In this document: positions 1 through 7,451 of the stretch, piece after piece
How positions within the stretch are numbered: the first letter of the stretch is position 1
Layout of the letters: the number at the start of each line of letters is the position of its first letter
DNA from: Prevotella sp. UBA4330
GTDB taxonomy: Bacteria > Bacteroidota > Bacteroidia > Bacteroidales > Bacteroidaceae
DNA length: 20,881 nt
Direction of reading: 5' to 3'
Assembly (NCBI GenBank): GCA_002394385.1
Contig: DGTS01000028.1
Location: forward strand, 14,600 to 35,480
The notes under the pieces: generated by a model
What the model was told of the DNA's origin: nothing
Seen by the model: only the letters and a program-made list of their open reading frames with translations
Databases searched by the model: none
Made by a program: the position numbers and the translations under genes

Positions 1-186
1 TGACAAATGTGGAATGACGAATGACGAGTTGTTATCGCTACGCTGCGATGAAGAATTAACAATGACAAATGCGGAATGACGAATGACAAGTTGTTCTCGC
101 TACGCTGCGATGAAGAATTAACAATGACAAATGTGGAATGACGAATGACAAGTTGTTATCGCTACGCTGCGATGAAGAATTAATAA
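1..186. repeat. 62-bp tandem repeat, three copies
   Basis: Three head-to-tail 62-bp units (1-62, 63-124, 125-186) differ at only a few positions. Each begins TGACAAATG and contains the core TCGCTACGCTGCGATGAAG. No open frame in them looks genic. A 29-nt piece of the second unit (91-119) recurs inverted at 19660-19688 with two mismatches, so this is a dispersed repeat and not only a local duplication. The array runs off the left edge of the window, so the copy number is a minimum. Confidence 0.95.
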
Positions 187-309
187 TTCGTAATTAACAA
201 TCGCCAAAGGCGACAACTCGTAATTCGTAATTCAACATTTGTAATTCACAATCGCCTACGGCGACAACTCGTAATTCGTAATTCAACATTCGTAATTCGT
301 AATTAAAAT
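187..309. repeat. AATTCGTAATTC word array with small hairpins
   Basis: Two roughly 52-bp units, then a partial third, built from the word AATTCGTAATTC. The two full units carry a hairpin core: TCGCC-AAA-GGCGA in the first and TCGCC-TAC-GGCGA in the second, each followed by CAACTCG. The word GACGAGTTGTTATCGC in the neighbouring 62-bp unit is close to the reverse complement of the GCGACAACTCG word here, so the two arrays look like opposite halves of one palindromic element. The array runs up to the start codon at 310. No consensus promoter is visible in it. Confidence 0.85.
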
Positions 310-750
310 ATGGATAAACAACAAAATCTTGACATGCGGTATCTGCGCATGGCACGTATATGGGCAGAGAACAGTTACTGCAAGCGCCGACAGGTGGGAG
401 CGCTCGTGGTGAAAGACAAGATGATTATCAGCGACGGCTATAACGGAACGCCGAGCGGATTCGAGAACGTGTGCGAGGACGACAACAACGTCACCAAGCC
501 ATACGTGCTGCATGCCGAGGCTAACGCCATAACAAAACTGGCGCGCAGTTCGAACAACAGCGACGGCTCGACGCTCTACGTCACCGCATCGCCATGCATC
601 GAGTGCGCCAAACTCATCATACAGGCAGGAATAAAACGCGTTGTTTACGGTGAGAAATACCGCCTTGAAGACGGAATCAACCTGCTCAAACGAGCAGGCA
701 TAGAAGTAGTATTATTGGAAATTGACAATCATGAAGCAAAACAAGAATAA
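310..750 (+). CDS. dCMP deaminase (cytidine/deoxycytidylate deaminase family)
   Basis: A 146-aa soluble enzyme predicted to deaminate dCMP to dUMP, which feeds thymidylate synthesis. The zinc site is plain: His68-Ala69-Glu70 (HAEAN), where the Glu is the proton shuttle, and Pro95-Cys96-x-x-Cys99 (PCIEC). The N-terminal region has the SYCKRRQVGA and SDGYNGTPSG segments typical of bacterial dCMP deaminases of the ComEB type. Length is normal. It starts at the first ATG, directly after the repeat array and without a Shine-Dalgarno sequence, as is usual in Bacteroidetes. Its last 20 bases overlap the start of the peptidase gene, so the two are probably cotranscribed and translationally coupled. 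The family call is firm; I did not assign a symbol because naming varies. Confidence 0.93.
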   Translation: MDKQQNLDMRYLRMARIWAENSYCKRRQVGALVVKDKMIISDGYNGTPSGFENVCEDDNNVTKPYVLHAEANAITKLARSSNNSDGSTLYVTASPCIECAKLIIQAGIKRVVYGEKYRLEDGINLLKRAGIEVVLLEIDNHEAKQE

Positions 751-2455
751 CCGCTACATGCCTCTGCTCATGGCAGTATGCGTGATGGCAGGAATACTCA
801 TGGGAACATTCTTCGCCAACAGGTTCTCGGGCAACAGGCTGAATATCATAAACAACGGGAGCAACCGTCTGAACAACCTGCTGCATATCATCGACGACCA
901 GTATGTTGACAAGGTGAACATCGACTCGCTCGTAGAGAAGGCGATGCCGCAAATACTTGCCGAACTCGACCCCCACTCGGTGTATATCAGCGCTAAGGAC
1001 GTGCAACTGGCCACCGACGATCTGAAAGGCTCGTTCTTCGGTGTGGGCATTGAGTTCGTGATACGCGAAGACACGGTACACGTGCAAGGCGTCATTGCCA
1101 ACGGACCGGCAGAGAAGGCAGGGGTGATAGCAGGCGACAAGATAATAAGCGTCGATGACAAGCCTTTCGTGGGCAAGGGAGTAACCAACGAGGAGGCAAT
1201 GAAGAAACTCAAGGGTCCCAAAGACACAAAGGTGAAGATTGGTGTGCTGCGCTACGGCGAGAAAAGTCCGCAGTACTTCACCATCACACGTGGCGAAATA
1301 CCGATGAAGAGTGTTACCGCAGCGTATATGATTGACGAGGAGACAGGCTATGTGAAGGTGAAGAACTTCGGCGAACATACATACGACGAGATGACCATAG
1401 CACTGGCAAAACTCACCAACGAAGGACTGACTAACCTCATCCTCGACCTGCGTGACAATACGGGCGGTTACCTGAAGTCGGCAGTGCTCATGGCCCAGGA
1501 GTTCCTGCCTGCCAACCAACTCATCGTTTACACCCAGGGACGCAAGTCGCCACGACAGGATTATAAGAGCGATGGGCGCGGTGCTTTCCAGAAGATGCCC
1601 CTTGTGGTGCTCATCAACGAGTCGTCGGCATCGGCATCAGAGATTCTTGCAGGAGCCATACAGGACAACGACCGTGGCACCATCATCGGCAGACGATCGT
1701 TCGGCAAAGGACTCGTGCAGCAGCAGATACCCTTCAACGACGGTTCTATGATTCGGCTTACCATAGCCCGCTACTACACCCCGTCGGGACGGTGCATTCA
1801 GAAGCCATACGTCACGGGCAACGGAGCGGGATACGAACAGGACATCATACAGCGTTACGAGCACGGCGAGTTCTTCTCGCAAGACAGCATAAAGCACGAC
1901 GGCAAACCATACAAGACACGCATCGGACGTCTCGTTTATGGAGGAGGAGGCATCACGCCCGACATCTTTGTGCCTGAGGACACACTCGGCATGACATCTT
2001 ATTATAAGGAAGCAGCCATGAGCGGACTGATTCTGCAGTTTGCTTTCACCTACACCGACGACAACCGCCTGAAACTGAACAACTATAAAGAGATGATGCA
2101 ACTGTCCGACTATCTGAAACGGCAAAACCTCGTGGAGCAGTTCGCAAACTACGGAGCAAGCCACGGTCTGCAACGCCGCAACCTCATGATACAGAAAAGC
2201 CGTAAACTGCTCGACCGCTACATCAATAGCCGCATCATCTACAATATGCTCAACGAGGAGGCTTGGACACAATATCTCAACCAGGACGACCCCGTGGTGA
2301 AGAAAGCACTCGAGGTGTTCCGCAATGGAGAGGCATTCCCCAAAAAGCCAGAGGCAAACAAGGAAGAGATAAAAAAACAGAAGGTGGCACAGGCAAGAAC
2401 ACACATGCCGTATATGCCGCTGAACACTGACATGAATATCATTGTAAGGTGTTGA
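731..2455 (+). CDS. S41 family C-terminal processing peptidase (CtpA/Prc-like)
   Basis: A 574-aa membrane-anchored serine protease. Residues 9-28 form one hydrophobic segment (a signal anchor), so the catalytic part should lie in the periplasm. A PDZ domain lies around residues 100-185 (FFGVGIEF to the FTITRGEIP junction), followed by the S41 core. The catalytic dyad can be read from the pattern SSASASE and RSFGKG: Ser301 and Lys326, the 25-residue spacing seen in E. coli Prc. Such enzymes trim C-termini of periplasmic or secreted proteins. I chose the ATG at 731 over an in-frame TTG at 722 because it gives the expected short basic N-terminus before the membrane segment. It overlaps the deaminase gene by 20 bp and is followed after 1 bp by the folate gene, so this is an operon. 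The C-terminal 120 residues are less conserved and charged. Confidence 0.93.
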   Translation: MKQNKNNRYMPLLMAVCVMAGILMGTFFANRFSGNRLNIINNGSNRLNNLLHIIDDQYVDKVNIDSLVEKAMPQILAELDPHSVYISAKDVQLATDDLKGSFFGVGIEFVIREDTVHVQGVIANGPAEKAGVIAGDKIISVDDKPFVGKGVTNEEAMKKLKGPKDTKVKIGVLRYGEKSPQYFTITRGEIPMKSVTAAYMIDEETGYVKVKNFGEHTYDEMTIALAKLTNEGLTNLILDLRDNTGGYLKSAVLMAQEFLPANQLIVYTQGRKSPRQDYKSDGRGAFQKMPLVVLINESSASASEILAGAIQDNDRGTIIGRRSFGKGLVQQQIPFNDGSMIRLTIARYYTPSGRCIQKPYVTGNGAGYEQDIIQRYEHGEFFSQDSIKHDGKPYKTRIGRLVYGGGGITPDIFVPEDTLGMTSYYKEAAMSGLILQFAFTYTDDNRLKLNNYKEMMQLSDYLKRQNLVEQFANYGASHGLQRRNLMIQKSRKLLDRYINSRIIYNMLNEEAWTQYLNQDDPVVKKALEVFRNGEAFPKKPEANKEEIKKQKVAQARTHMPYMPLNTDMNIIVRC

Positions 2456-2456
2456 C

Positions 2457-2987
2457 ATGGAGAAGAAAGACCTCAGAAACTTCATTCGCATACAGAAGAA
2501 GATGTTCAGCCAGCAGCAACTGGACGAACTCTCCGGGCAAATCATTGGCAGGCTTATGGCAAGTCCTAAACTGAAAGCGGCTAAAACGGTGCTTATGTAC
2601 TACTCTCTCGATGACGAGGTGAACACCCATAGCGCCGTTGATATGCTGCTGCGGCAGGGAAAGGAAGTGCTTCTGCCCACCGTCGTCAGTGACACCGAGA
2701 TGGAGTTGCGGCGCTACACCGGTCCGCAAGACCTGCAAGGAGGATTCTTCAATATCATGGAACCCGTTGGCGAACGTTTCGACCGATACGAGGACATCGA
2801 CCTCGCCGTGGTACCAGGCATGGCATTCGACAGCCAGAACAACCGCCTCGGACGGGGCAAGGGCTACTACGACCGCATGCTACCGCGTCTCGTCAACGCA
2901 TATAAAATAGGTATCTGCTTCGACTTCCAGCGTCTCCCGGGAGTTCCTGCCGACGAACACGACTGCAAAGTGGATGAAGTGATATGA
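2457..2987 (+). CDS. 5-formyltetrahydrofolate cyclo-ligase (5,10-methenyl-THF synthetase)
   Basis: A 176-aa cytoplasmic enzyme that uses ATP to close 5-formyl-THF to 5,10-methenyl-THF, returning a storage folate to the active one-carbon pool. The family signature is clear: VVPGMAFD at 118-125, then RLGRGKGYYDR at 130-140, the glycine/lysine-rich nucleotide-binding loop. The N-terminal basic segment (KKDLRNFIRIQKK) and the YYSLDDEVNT segment also fit. Length is at the short end of the family range but no conserved part is missing. It starts one base after the peptidase stop and its stop codon overlaps the next start codon (ATGA), so it is embedded in the operon. Together with dCMP deaminase it supports folate and thymidylate metabolism. 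Confidence 0.92.
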   Translation: MEKKDLRNFIRIQKKMFSQQQLDELSGQIIGRLMASPKLKAAKTVLMYYSLDDEVNTHSAVDMLLRQGKEVLLPTVVSDTEMELRRYTGPQDLQGGFFNIMEPVGERFDRYEDIDLAVVPGMAFDSQNNRLGRGKGYYDRMLPRLVNAYKIGICFDFQRLPGVPADEHDCKVDEVI

Positions 2988-4597
2988 CAAAGAAGGAACT
3001 GGTTTTATTAGCCATACTCGTTCTCACCGTCATAATGACAAACTCGTGCGGCGAACACCGTTATCCGACAAGCCTGATAACGGCAGACAGCCTATGCGAA
3101 GACAACCCCAACAGTGCCCTATCACTGCTTTCCGAAATAGGAAAAGACAGCACAAAAATGCCAGAAGCCGACCTGATGTACTGGCGACTGCTGCGCATCA
3201 AAGCCGCCGACAAGGCATATATCCCATTCACCTCTGACTCCGCTGCCATTGCCGTGATGCACTATTACGAGGACGGTGGCGACCGCGCACTGCTGCCCAC
3301 AGCATACTACTACGCAGGCCGTGCCTCTGCCGATATCGGCGATGCCCCACAAGCACTTGACTACTACCAAAAGGCACTTGACGTAATAAAATATAATAGG
3401 TATAAGAGATTGGAGGGACTTATATACTCACAAATGGGGTATATATATCACAGGCAGCATTTGCATGGATATGCTCGTGAGTCATGGTTAAAGGCACTTC
3501 ATATTGCAAAAGAAGATAAAGATGAAAATTCCATTGAATATTGCCTTCGGGATATGGGAGAATCTTACATTAACAGCGAAAAATATGACTCTGCCTATAC
3601 TTGTTACCAACAGGCCCTATGCATAGCCAAAAGACAGTTAGACACTTTTTTCGAATATGACTTATATCCGCAAATGGCATATGTCAATATGGAGATGGGA
3701 AATCTTGATTCCGCTTTATATTATATCAGAAAGTCCTTTTTATTCAAAAACCCAATTCAAGAATCCACAAAAAACTGTACTGCTGCACGTATATTTGAAA
3801 AGATTGGAAAGACTGATTCTGCTTATCATTATTACAACAAAATTAACTACTGCGGAGATTTATATGGGAAAGAAAACGCATACAGATGGTTGTCGATGTA
3901 TTATTCCGAAAAGAACATGAGCGACAGCACACGTAAATATACAACACTCTATGGCATCATACTTGATTCAATAAGCCATATATATGCCATAGAGACCACT
4001 GCAAGAATGAATGCCTTATATAACTATCAAATAAAAGAAAAAGAGAACTCCATACTTTTACAAGAAAACTTAAACAAAAAAAACCTCATAATTGTTTTCA
4101 TCAGTATTATTGTTTTGATAACATTTGCTCTCGCATATATCGTTTCATACACAATACAAAGGAACAAATTATACAAACATAAAATAGAGAAGTATAACTT
4201 GCTTCTTGAAGAGTTTTATAATCAAAAGCCATTAAACCAGAAAAAGCAAGAGTCTATTAATAATACAGATATAGTAAAGAAGATTAGAAGAATACTAAAT
4301 AAAGACAAAAGGGAAGAAAAACTGAAAGACGATGACTGGGCTATGCTTCACGATGCCATCATAGAGAGATACCCGAACTTCGATTCTGCACTGCATGACT
4401 TGTATGCCAATATTAAGACTCAAGACATCAGAGTTTCCATGTTAATCAAGATTGGCATCAAACCTGTCGATATCGCATATCTTACTTCACATACAGAAGA
4501 AGCAATATCATCAACCCGCAGAAGGTTATATGAAAGGGCATTTCACAAGAAAGGAAAACCATCTGACTGGGACAAAACCATACTATCAATAGGCTAA
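2984..4597 (+). CDS. Membrane-anchored TPR protein with C-terminal helix-turn-helix-like region (putative regulator)
   Basis: A 537-aa protein of a type common in Bacteroidetes. It has a lipoprotein-like N-terminus with Cys22 after TNS, then TPR-like helices around residues 100-265 (for example GDAPQALDYYQKAL and YDSAYTCYQQALCIAK), one transmembrane segment at about 368-390 (starting LIIVFISIIVLITF), a basic helical linker, and a C-terminal region (about 481-537) reading DIRVSMLIKIGIKPVDIAYL, then a TEEAISSTRRRLYERAF helix. This last part resembles a LuxR/sigma-like DNA-binding HTH, giving a sensor-outside, DNA-binder-inside layout. It overlaps the folate gene by 4 bp. Base composition changes inside the gene: GC-rich codons up to about 3375, AT-rich after. 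Role as regulator of the downstream secreted proteins is inference. Confidence 0.75.
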   Translation: MTKKELVLLAILVLTVIMTNSCGEHRYPTSLITADSLCEDNPNSALSLLSEIGKDSTKMPEADLMYWRLLRIKAADKAYIPFTSDSAAIAVMHYYEDGGDRALLPTAYYYAGRASADIGDAPQALDYYQKALDVIKYNRYKRLEGLIYSQMGYIYHRQHLHGYARESWLKALHIAKEDKDENSIEYCLRDMGESYINSEKYDSAYTCYQQALCIAKRQLDTFFEYDLYPQMAYVNMEMGNLDSALYYIRKSFLFKNPIQESTKNCTAARIFEKIGKTDSAYHYYNKINYCGDLYGKENAYRWLSMYYSEKNMSDSTRKYTTLYGIILDSISHIYAIETTARMNALYNYQIKEKENSILLQENLNKKNLIIVFISIIVLITFALAYIVSYTIQRNKLYKHKIEKYNLLLEEFYNQKPLNQKKQESINNTDIVKKIRRILNKDKREEKLKDDDWAMLHDAIIERYPNFDSALHDLYANIKTQDIRVSMLIKIGIKPVDIAYLTSHTEEAISSTRRRLYERAFHKKGKPSDWDKTILSIG

Positions 4598-4616
4598 TAA
4601 TCAACCTGTTAGAAAC

Positions 4617-4641
4617 TGCACACTTTTTGCACACTCTTTTT
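4617..4641 (+). repeat. Short direct repeat TGCACACTTTTT / TGCACACTCTTTTT
   Basis: Two adjacent copies of TGCACAC followed by a T-run lie in the gap between the TPR gene and the small secreted ORF. They could be a binding site or part of a transcript end: the T-runs are suggestive, but no stable stem precedes them. No strong consensus promoter is visible for the next ORF. Confidence 0.4.
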
Positions 4642-4698
4642 CTTGTATGTTTCATTGATATTTGTTTGTTTTGCACTACTTAAACAACAAATTACAAT

Positions 4699-4881
4699 AT
4701 GAAGCATCTATTATTACTTTCTCTATTATTGTTTGCGTGTATGGGGTATGCGCAAACCGAAGTCGAATTAATCGACAAGCAAAGTGACATGGAAGGTACT
4801 CCACGACGCAAAGCATTCCCTACATGTTTGCAAAAAAACTTTTGCATCCGATGCAATATTCCGGTATGTCTTGCATTATAA
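4699..4881 (+). pseudogene. Truncated secreted-protein gene, 3' part replaced by a leader repeat
   Basis: A 60-aa frame with a clean signal peptide (MKHLLLLSLLLFACMGYAQ) followed by about 22 residues that look like the start of a small Bacteroidales secreted protein (TEVELIDKQSDMEGTPRR). The remainder, from about base 4829, is not independent coding sequence: it is the 70-bp repeat that also occurs at 5966-6035, where it is non-coding. The frame therefore seems to be the 5' end of a gene cut off when the downstream cassette was joined to it. The mature N-terminus recalls small DUF3244-type proteins often found near TPR regulators, but too little remains to be sure. It could still be expressed as a short exported peptide of about 40 residues. 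Confidence 0.6.
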
Positions 4882-4898
4882 AGATAGAATAACCTAAT
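4829..4898 (+). repeat. 70-bp leader repeat, copy 1
   Basis: This stretch matches 5966-6035 without gaps at 62 of 70 positions by my count. Both copies lie just ahead of a secreted-protein gene (start codons at 4925 and 6084). Conserved parts include TGCAAAAAAACTTTTG, CCGATGCAAT, CGGTATGTC and GATAGAA. It most likely carries the promoter or leader of each gene. The TTTTG and GGTATGTC elements are spaced roughly like a Bacteroidetes promoter, but the -7 box is poor, so the exact promoter is uncertain. Confidence 0.85.
4842..4856. promoter_or_regulatory. 15-nt palindrome TTGCATC-C-GATGCAA (operator candidate), copy 1
   Basis: A perfect odd palindrome with 7-nt arms, inside the duplicated leader. 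The second copy at 5979-5993 has one arm change (TTGTATC). A looser form, TTGCAT-6-ATGCAA, occurs at 7155-7172 after the second paralog. The size and symmetry suit a dimeric regulator. No protein is known to bind it. Confidence 0.5.
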
Positions 4899-4924
4899 TG
4901 TACGATTTAAATAAAATAATTATT

Positions 4925-5899
4925 ATGAAGAGAATTTTACTTTTGCTTGTCATGCCGATGCTGACAGTAAGTTTGATGTCACAAGACGACATGCCATTGG
5001 CTTCGCTTCAGCAACTAAGTGTAAGTAACGTTACTTTGGAGGGACCGAGAAAAGCACAGTTCTCCCACAAACTTAGTTTCACCCTTACCAACACAGGCGA
5101 CACTGAAGTGACTGGCACATTGTACATCGGTGACGAGGTGACAATGGGAGATTATACTACTGACAGGTTCACGACTATGTTCAACGTAAATCTCGCACCT
5201 AAAGAGAGTACCGAAATTAGCGGGTGTTTCTTACCCTGGAGGTATGATGCAGGCAAGTCATACGTGCGAGTAATGGGAATAATTGCCGACGACCCAGACC
5301 AGAACGTGTACGACATCTACCGAGAAGAGATAGATGTCACTGAAAACAAAGCACCTAACAGAAATGTCAACATAACGTTGCAAGACTCGTATGTTGCGGA
5401 TGTAAGTACGCCAAGAGTTTTGACTATACCAAACACAGGAGAAGTGGTGTTCGACTGGGAATATGAAAATCTGGAGGACTCACCATTATTCAGCCTCGTT
5501 TGTCCGAAACTGGGCACATGCATAGTTCACGGGAATTCTTATATTATGAATTCCGGCGGCAGTATATGGTATGACAACAACTTGTTTACAGAAATTGGCA
5601 GCCATGAGAAAAAGACTGGCCAAAACCATTTTCACCTGCCACAGACAAAAATGGCAAGCATCATCTGCTACTGCATTTCTCTGGAGTATCTCTACCAATG
5701 GGTGGGTGGCACGTCGCCAAGTATAGGAACGGAGCCTTATGTGCTATTCAAGGTTGAGGATACAACAGGCATCGAAGACATTGGTTCGGACGAAAAGGGA
5801 TTTCCAATATATACTATTAGCGGAATGAAGGTGGTGAACACCGACAACCTGCCCAAAGGTATATACATCAGAAACGGAAAGAAATTCGTAGTGAAATAA
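4925..5899 (+). CDS. Secreted protein with Ig-like N-terminal part and C-terminal GKKFVVK tail, paralog 1
   Basis: A 324-aa exported protein of unknown function. The signal peptide is MKRILLLLVMPMLTVSLMS. The segment around 30-75 (LSFTLTNTGDTEVTGTLYI) reads like a CARDB/Ig-like beta domain. A WEYENLEDSPLF motif sits mid-protein. The last 30 residues (IYTISGMKV, then NTDNLPKGIYIRNGKKFVVK) resemble the short C-terminal tail of type IX-type sorting domains. I chose the ATG at 4925 over the TTG at 4898 because it begins the signal peptide directly. It shares length, layout and several motifs with the gene at 6084, though the bodies are strongly diverged. The shared leader palindrome suggests common control. 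Function is not recognisable. Confidence 0.75.
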   Translation: MKRILLLLVMPMLTVSLMSQDDMPLASLQQLSVSNVTLEGPRKAQFSHKLSFTLTNTGDTEVTGTLYIGDEVTMGDYTTDRFTTMFNVNLAPKESTEISGCFLPWRYDAGKSYVRVMGIIADDPDQNVYDIYREEIDVTENKAPNRNVNITLQDSYVADVSTPRVLTIPNTGEVVFDWEYENLEDSPLFSLVCPKLGTCIVHGNSYIMNSGGSIWYDNNLFTEIGSHEKKTGQNHFHLPQTKMASIICYCISLEYLYQWVGGTSPSIGTEPYVLFKVEDTTGIEDIGSDEKGFPIYTISGMKVVNTDNLPKGIYIRNGKKFVVK

Positions 5900-5925
5900 T
5901 GAACCGCCCAGTTATTTACGTCCCC

Positions 5926-5959
5926 TTTACGGCAATTTACGTTTAGAAGAATCGCCTTG
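5926..5959 (+). repeat. 34-bp 3'-flank repeat, copy 1
   Basis: TTTACGGCAATTTACGTTTA and the following 14 bases recur after the second paralog at 7124-7157 with two mismatches. It lies 26 bases after the stop codon. Together with the leader and tail repeats it shows that the duplicated unit extended past both ends of the gene. Confidence 0.85.
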
Positions 5960-5965
5960 TAAAAA

Positions 5966-6035
5966 TGCAAAAAAACTTTTGTATCCGATGCAATTTTTCG
6001 GTATGTCATGCATTCTATAGATAGAACTACCTAAT
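5966..6035 (+). repeat. 70-bp leader repeat, copy 2
   Basis: Gapless match to 4829-4898 (about 62 of 70 identical), placed 48 bases ahead of the second paralog. It is separated from the 3'-flank repeat of the first paralog by only 6 bases, so the cassettes abut. Confidence 0.85.
5979..5993. promoter_or_regulatory. 15-nt palindrome TTGTATC-C-GATGCAA (operator candidate), copy 2
   Basis: Same element as at 4842-4856 with one C-to-T change in the left arm, inside the second leader repeat. Retention of the symmetric core in a duplicated leader is weak support for a protein-binding role. Confidence 0.45.
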
Positions 6036-6083
6036 ATGAAATGAGTTTTTCATCCGTATCATTAACTTAAAACAACGTATATC

Positions 6084-7085
6084 ATGAAGAAATTTATACT
6101 TTTATCTATTGTGCTTTTGGCTGTAAGTGCTTCCGTTCCTGCAAGGATTAATCCAGAGGATTACGGTAACATCAGAGTGGATACTATATGGTGGGAGGGA
6201 CCTATATACCGCCATTATTCAAAGATGGTACATATGAGGATAACCAACACGGGAGAGACAAAGATTGAAGGTGTACTCGGCATAAACGACAGGTATGGCT
6301 CTGGAATAGATTCTAATGGAGATACCATTTATTTCGATTATCCATTTGGCACGCTTGATATTTCGCTTATGCCACAAGAAACAAAAGAATATTCTTTCAG
6401 GTTTCTACCATATTACGATTTCTTCCCTGAAGGCCAGACAAGAAACATTGCACACCTATGCTTAAAAGCAGGATATACGGATGATGAGGTTTATGGTATA
6501 GATATTGAATTTGAAAAGACCAATAGGATAAACAGCAACTGCACTTTTACGATTTCCGATATTGACTACAGTTTAAACGGAGATGTCGATTACACAAAGA
6601 AGGAGAATGTCGCGGTATTATCTGAGGAACTACCAGTAATAGAATGGACATACAAGAATCTTGAGGACTTCCCTGTATTTGACATCTGTGCAATGAGTCT
6701 CTGCACCGCAAGTTATAAACAAGGTGAATTTGTAGCAGACTCTAAGATTGAGGGATACATAATGTTTACGGGTATTGACAAGGGAGAGACAATAACCGGG
6801 ACTTTTGTTCCAGAGTCCGTTTTAAAAGAAAAACAATACTACATGTTAATCATGTACTATGGTCTTTTTATTGACGACCCTTTCTTTGGAACAACATGGC
6901 ATACAATTAGATATGCCAAAGACGCATTTGTTTTCAAAGTGGAATTGCCAACGGACATCAAGGAGGTTGAGGCAATTGATGAAGACAAGCCAATTTATAC
7001 TATAGGCGGTGTCCGCATTACAAACACCGACAACCTGCCGAAAGGTATATACGTCAGAGACGGAAAGAAATTCGTAGTAAAATAA
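6084..7085 (+). CDS. Secreted protein with Ig-like N-terminal part and C-terminal GKKFVVK tail, paralog 2
   Basis: A 333-aa exported protein, paralogous to the gene at 4925. The signal peptide is MKKFILLSIVLLAVSASVPA. Matching blocks in the same order are MVHMRITNTGETKIEGVLGI (beta domain), VIEWTYKNLEDFPVF (centre), AFVFKVE, and the tail IYTIGGVRI to GIYVRDGKKFVVK. Between these blocks the two sequences are quite different, while the last 63 nt differ at only 4 positions. Such a tail usually marks a protein handled by, or derived from clients of, the type IX secretion system. The gene is AT-rich compared with the metabolic genes. No catalytic motif is visible; a surface-binding or structural role is possible but unproven. 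Confidence 0.75.
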   Translation: MKKFILLSIVLLAVSASVPARINPEDYGNIRVDTIWWEGPIYRHYSKMVHMRITNTGETKIEGVLGINDRYGSGIDSNGDTIYFDYPFGTLDISLMPQETKEYSFRFLPYYDFFPEGQTRNIAHLCLKAGYTDDEVYGIDIEFEKTNRINSNCTFTISDIDYSLNGDVDYTKKENVAVLSEELPVIEWTYKNLEDFPVFDICAMSLCTASYKQGEFVADSKIEGYIMFTGIDKGETITGTFVPESVLKEKQYYMLIMYYGLFIDDPFFGTTWHTIRYAKDAFVFKVELPTDIKEVEAIDEDKPIYTIGGVRITNTDNLPKGIYVRDGKKFVVK

Positions 7086-7123
7086 CCTATAAATGTTTCA
7101 TCGGAACTGGCATTTACGGCACA

Positions 7124-7157
7124 TTTACGGCAATTTGCGTTTAGAAGCATCGCCTTG
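7124..7157 (+). repeat. 34-bp 3'-flank repeat, copy 2
   Basis: Second copy of the 5926-5959 sequence, 38 bases after the stop codon of the second paralog. It is followed by TTGCAT-TAAATG-ATGCAA (7155-7172), a widened version of the leader palindrome, as though a third cassette began here and decayed. Confidence 0.8.
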
Positions 7158-7192
7158 CATTAAATGATGCAATTAAATTTGCAGTGTCCAAA

Positions 7193-7255
7193 TAGGAGGT
7201 GACGTGTCTCACGTCACGAAATGAGGGATTGTGACGTGGGACACGTCACCTCCTA
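7193..7255. repeat. Nested palindrome with GTGACGTG/CACGTCAC arms
   Basis: Two 25-nt arms (7193-7217 and 7231-7255) are inverted copies with one mismatch around a 13-nt spacer. Each arm is itself a hairpin: GTGACGTG-TCT-CACGTCAC on the left and GTGACGTG-GGA-CACGTCAC on the right. The DNA can therefore form one long stem or two short ones. Flanking TAGGAGG/CCTCCTA ends look like terminal inverted repeats of a small mobile palindrome. There is no U-run, so it is not a classic terminator. Confidence 0.9.
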
Positions 7256-7451
7256 CGAGTGGAGAGATAATGCATACCGATAATACATTTTTCTGACTTT
7301 TAAAAAGCGAAAATCAATTTCACAACGTCACATCCGTTGTAACATTTTGGAATACAAGGAATTGCGTGTGAAAGTGCAATTTCACCCAATTTCACCCAAT
7401 ATCACACAAGCAGAAATGACTTCTTGTGTTGCCACTTGTGCCTTTTGAGGA

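Noticed and set aside
722..730. TTG start for the S41 peptidase
   Set aside because: The ATG at 731 gives a normal signal-anchor N-terminus, and rare TTG starts are not needed.
686..1519. 277-aa minus-strand open frame opposite the S41 peptidase
   Set aside because: Antisense shadow of a clearly conserved gene with catalytic motifs; Cys/His/Leu-rich translation without family features.
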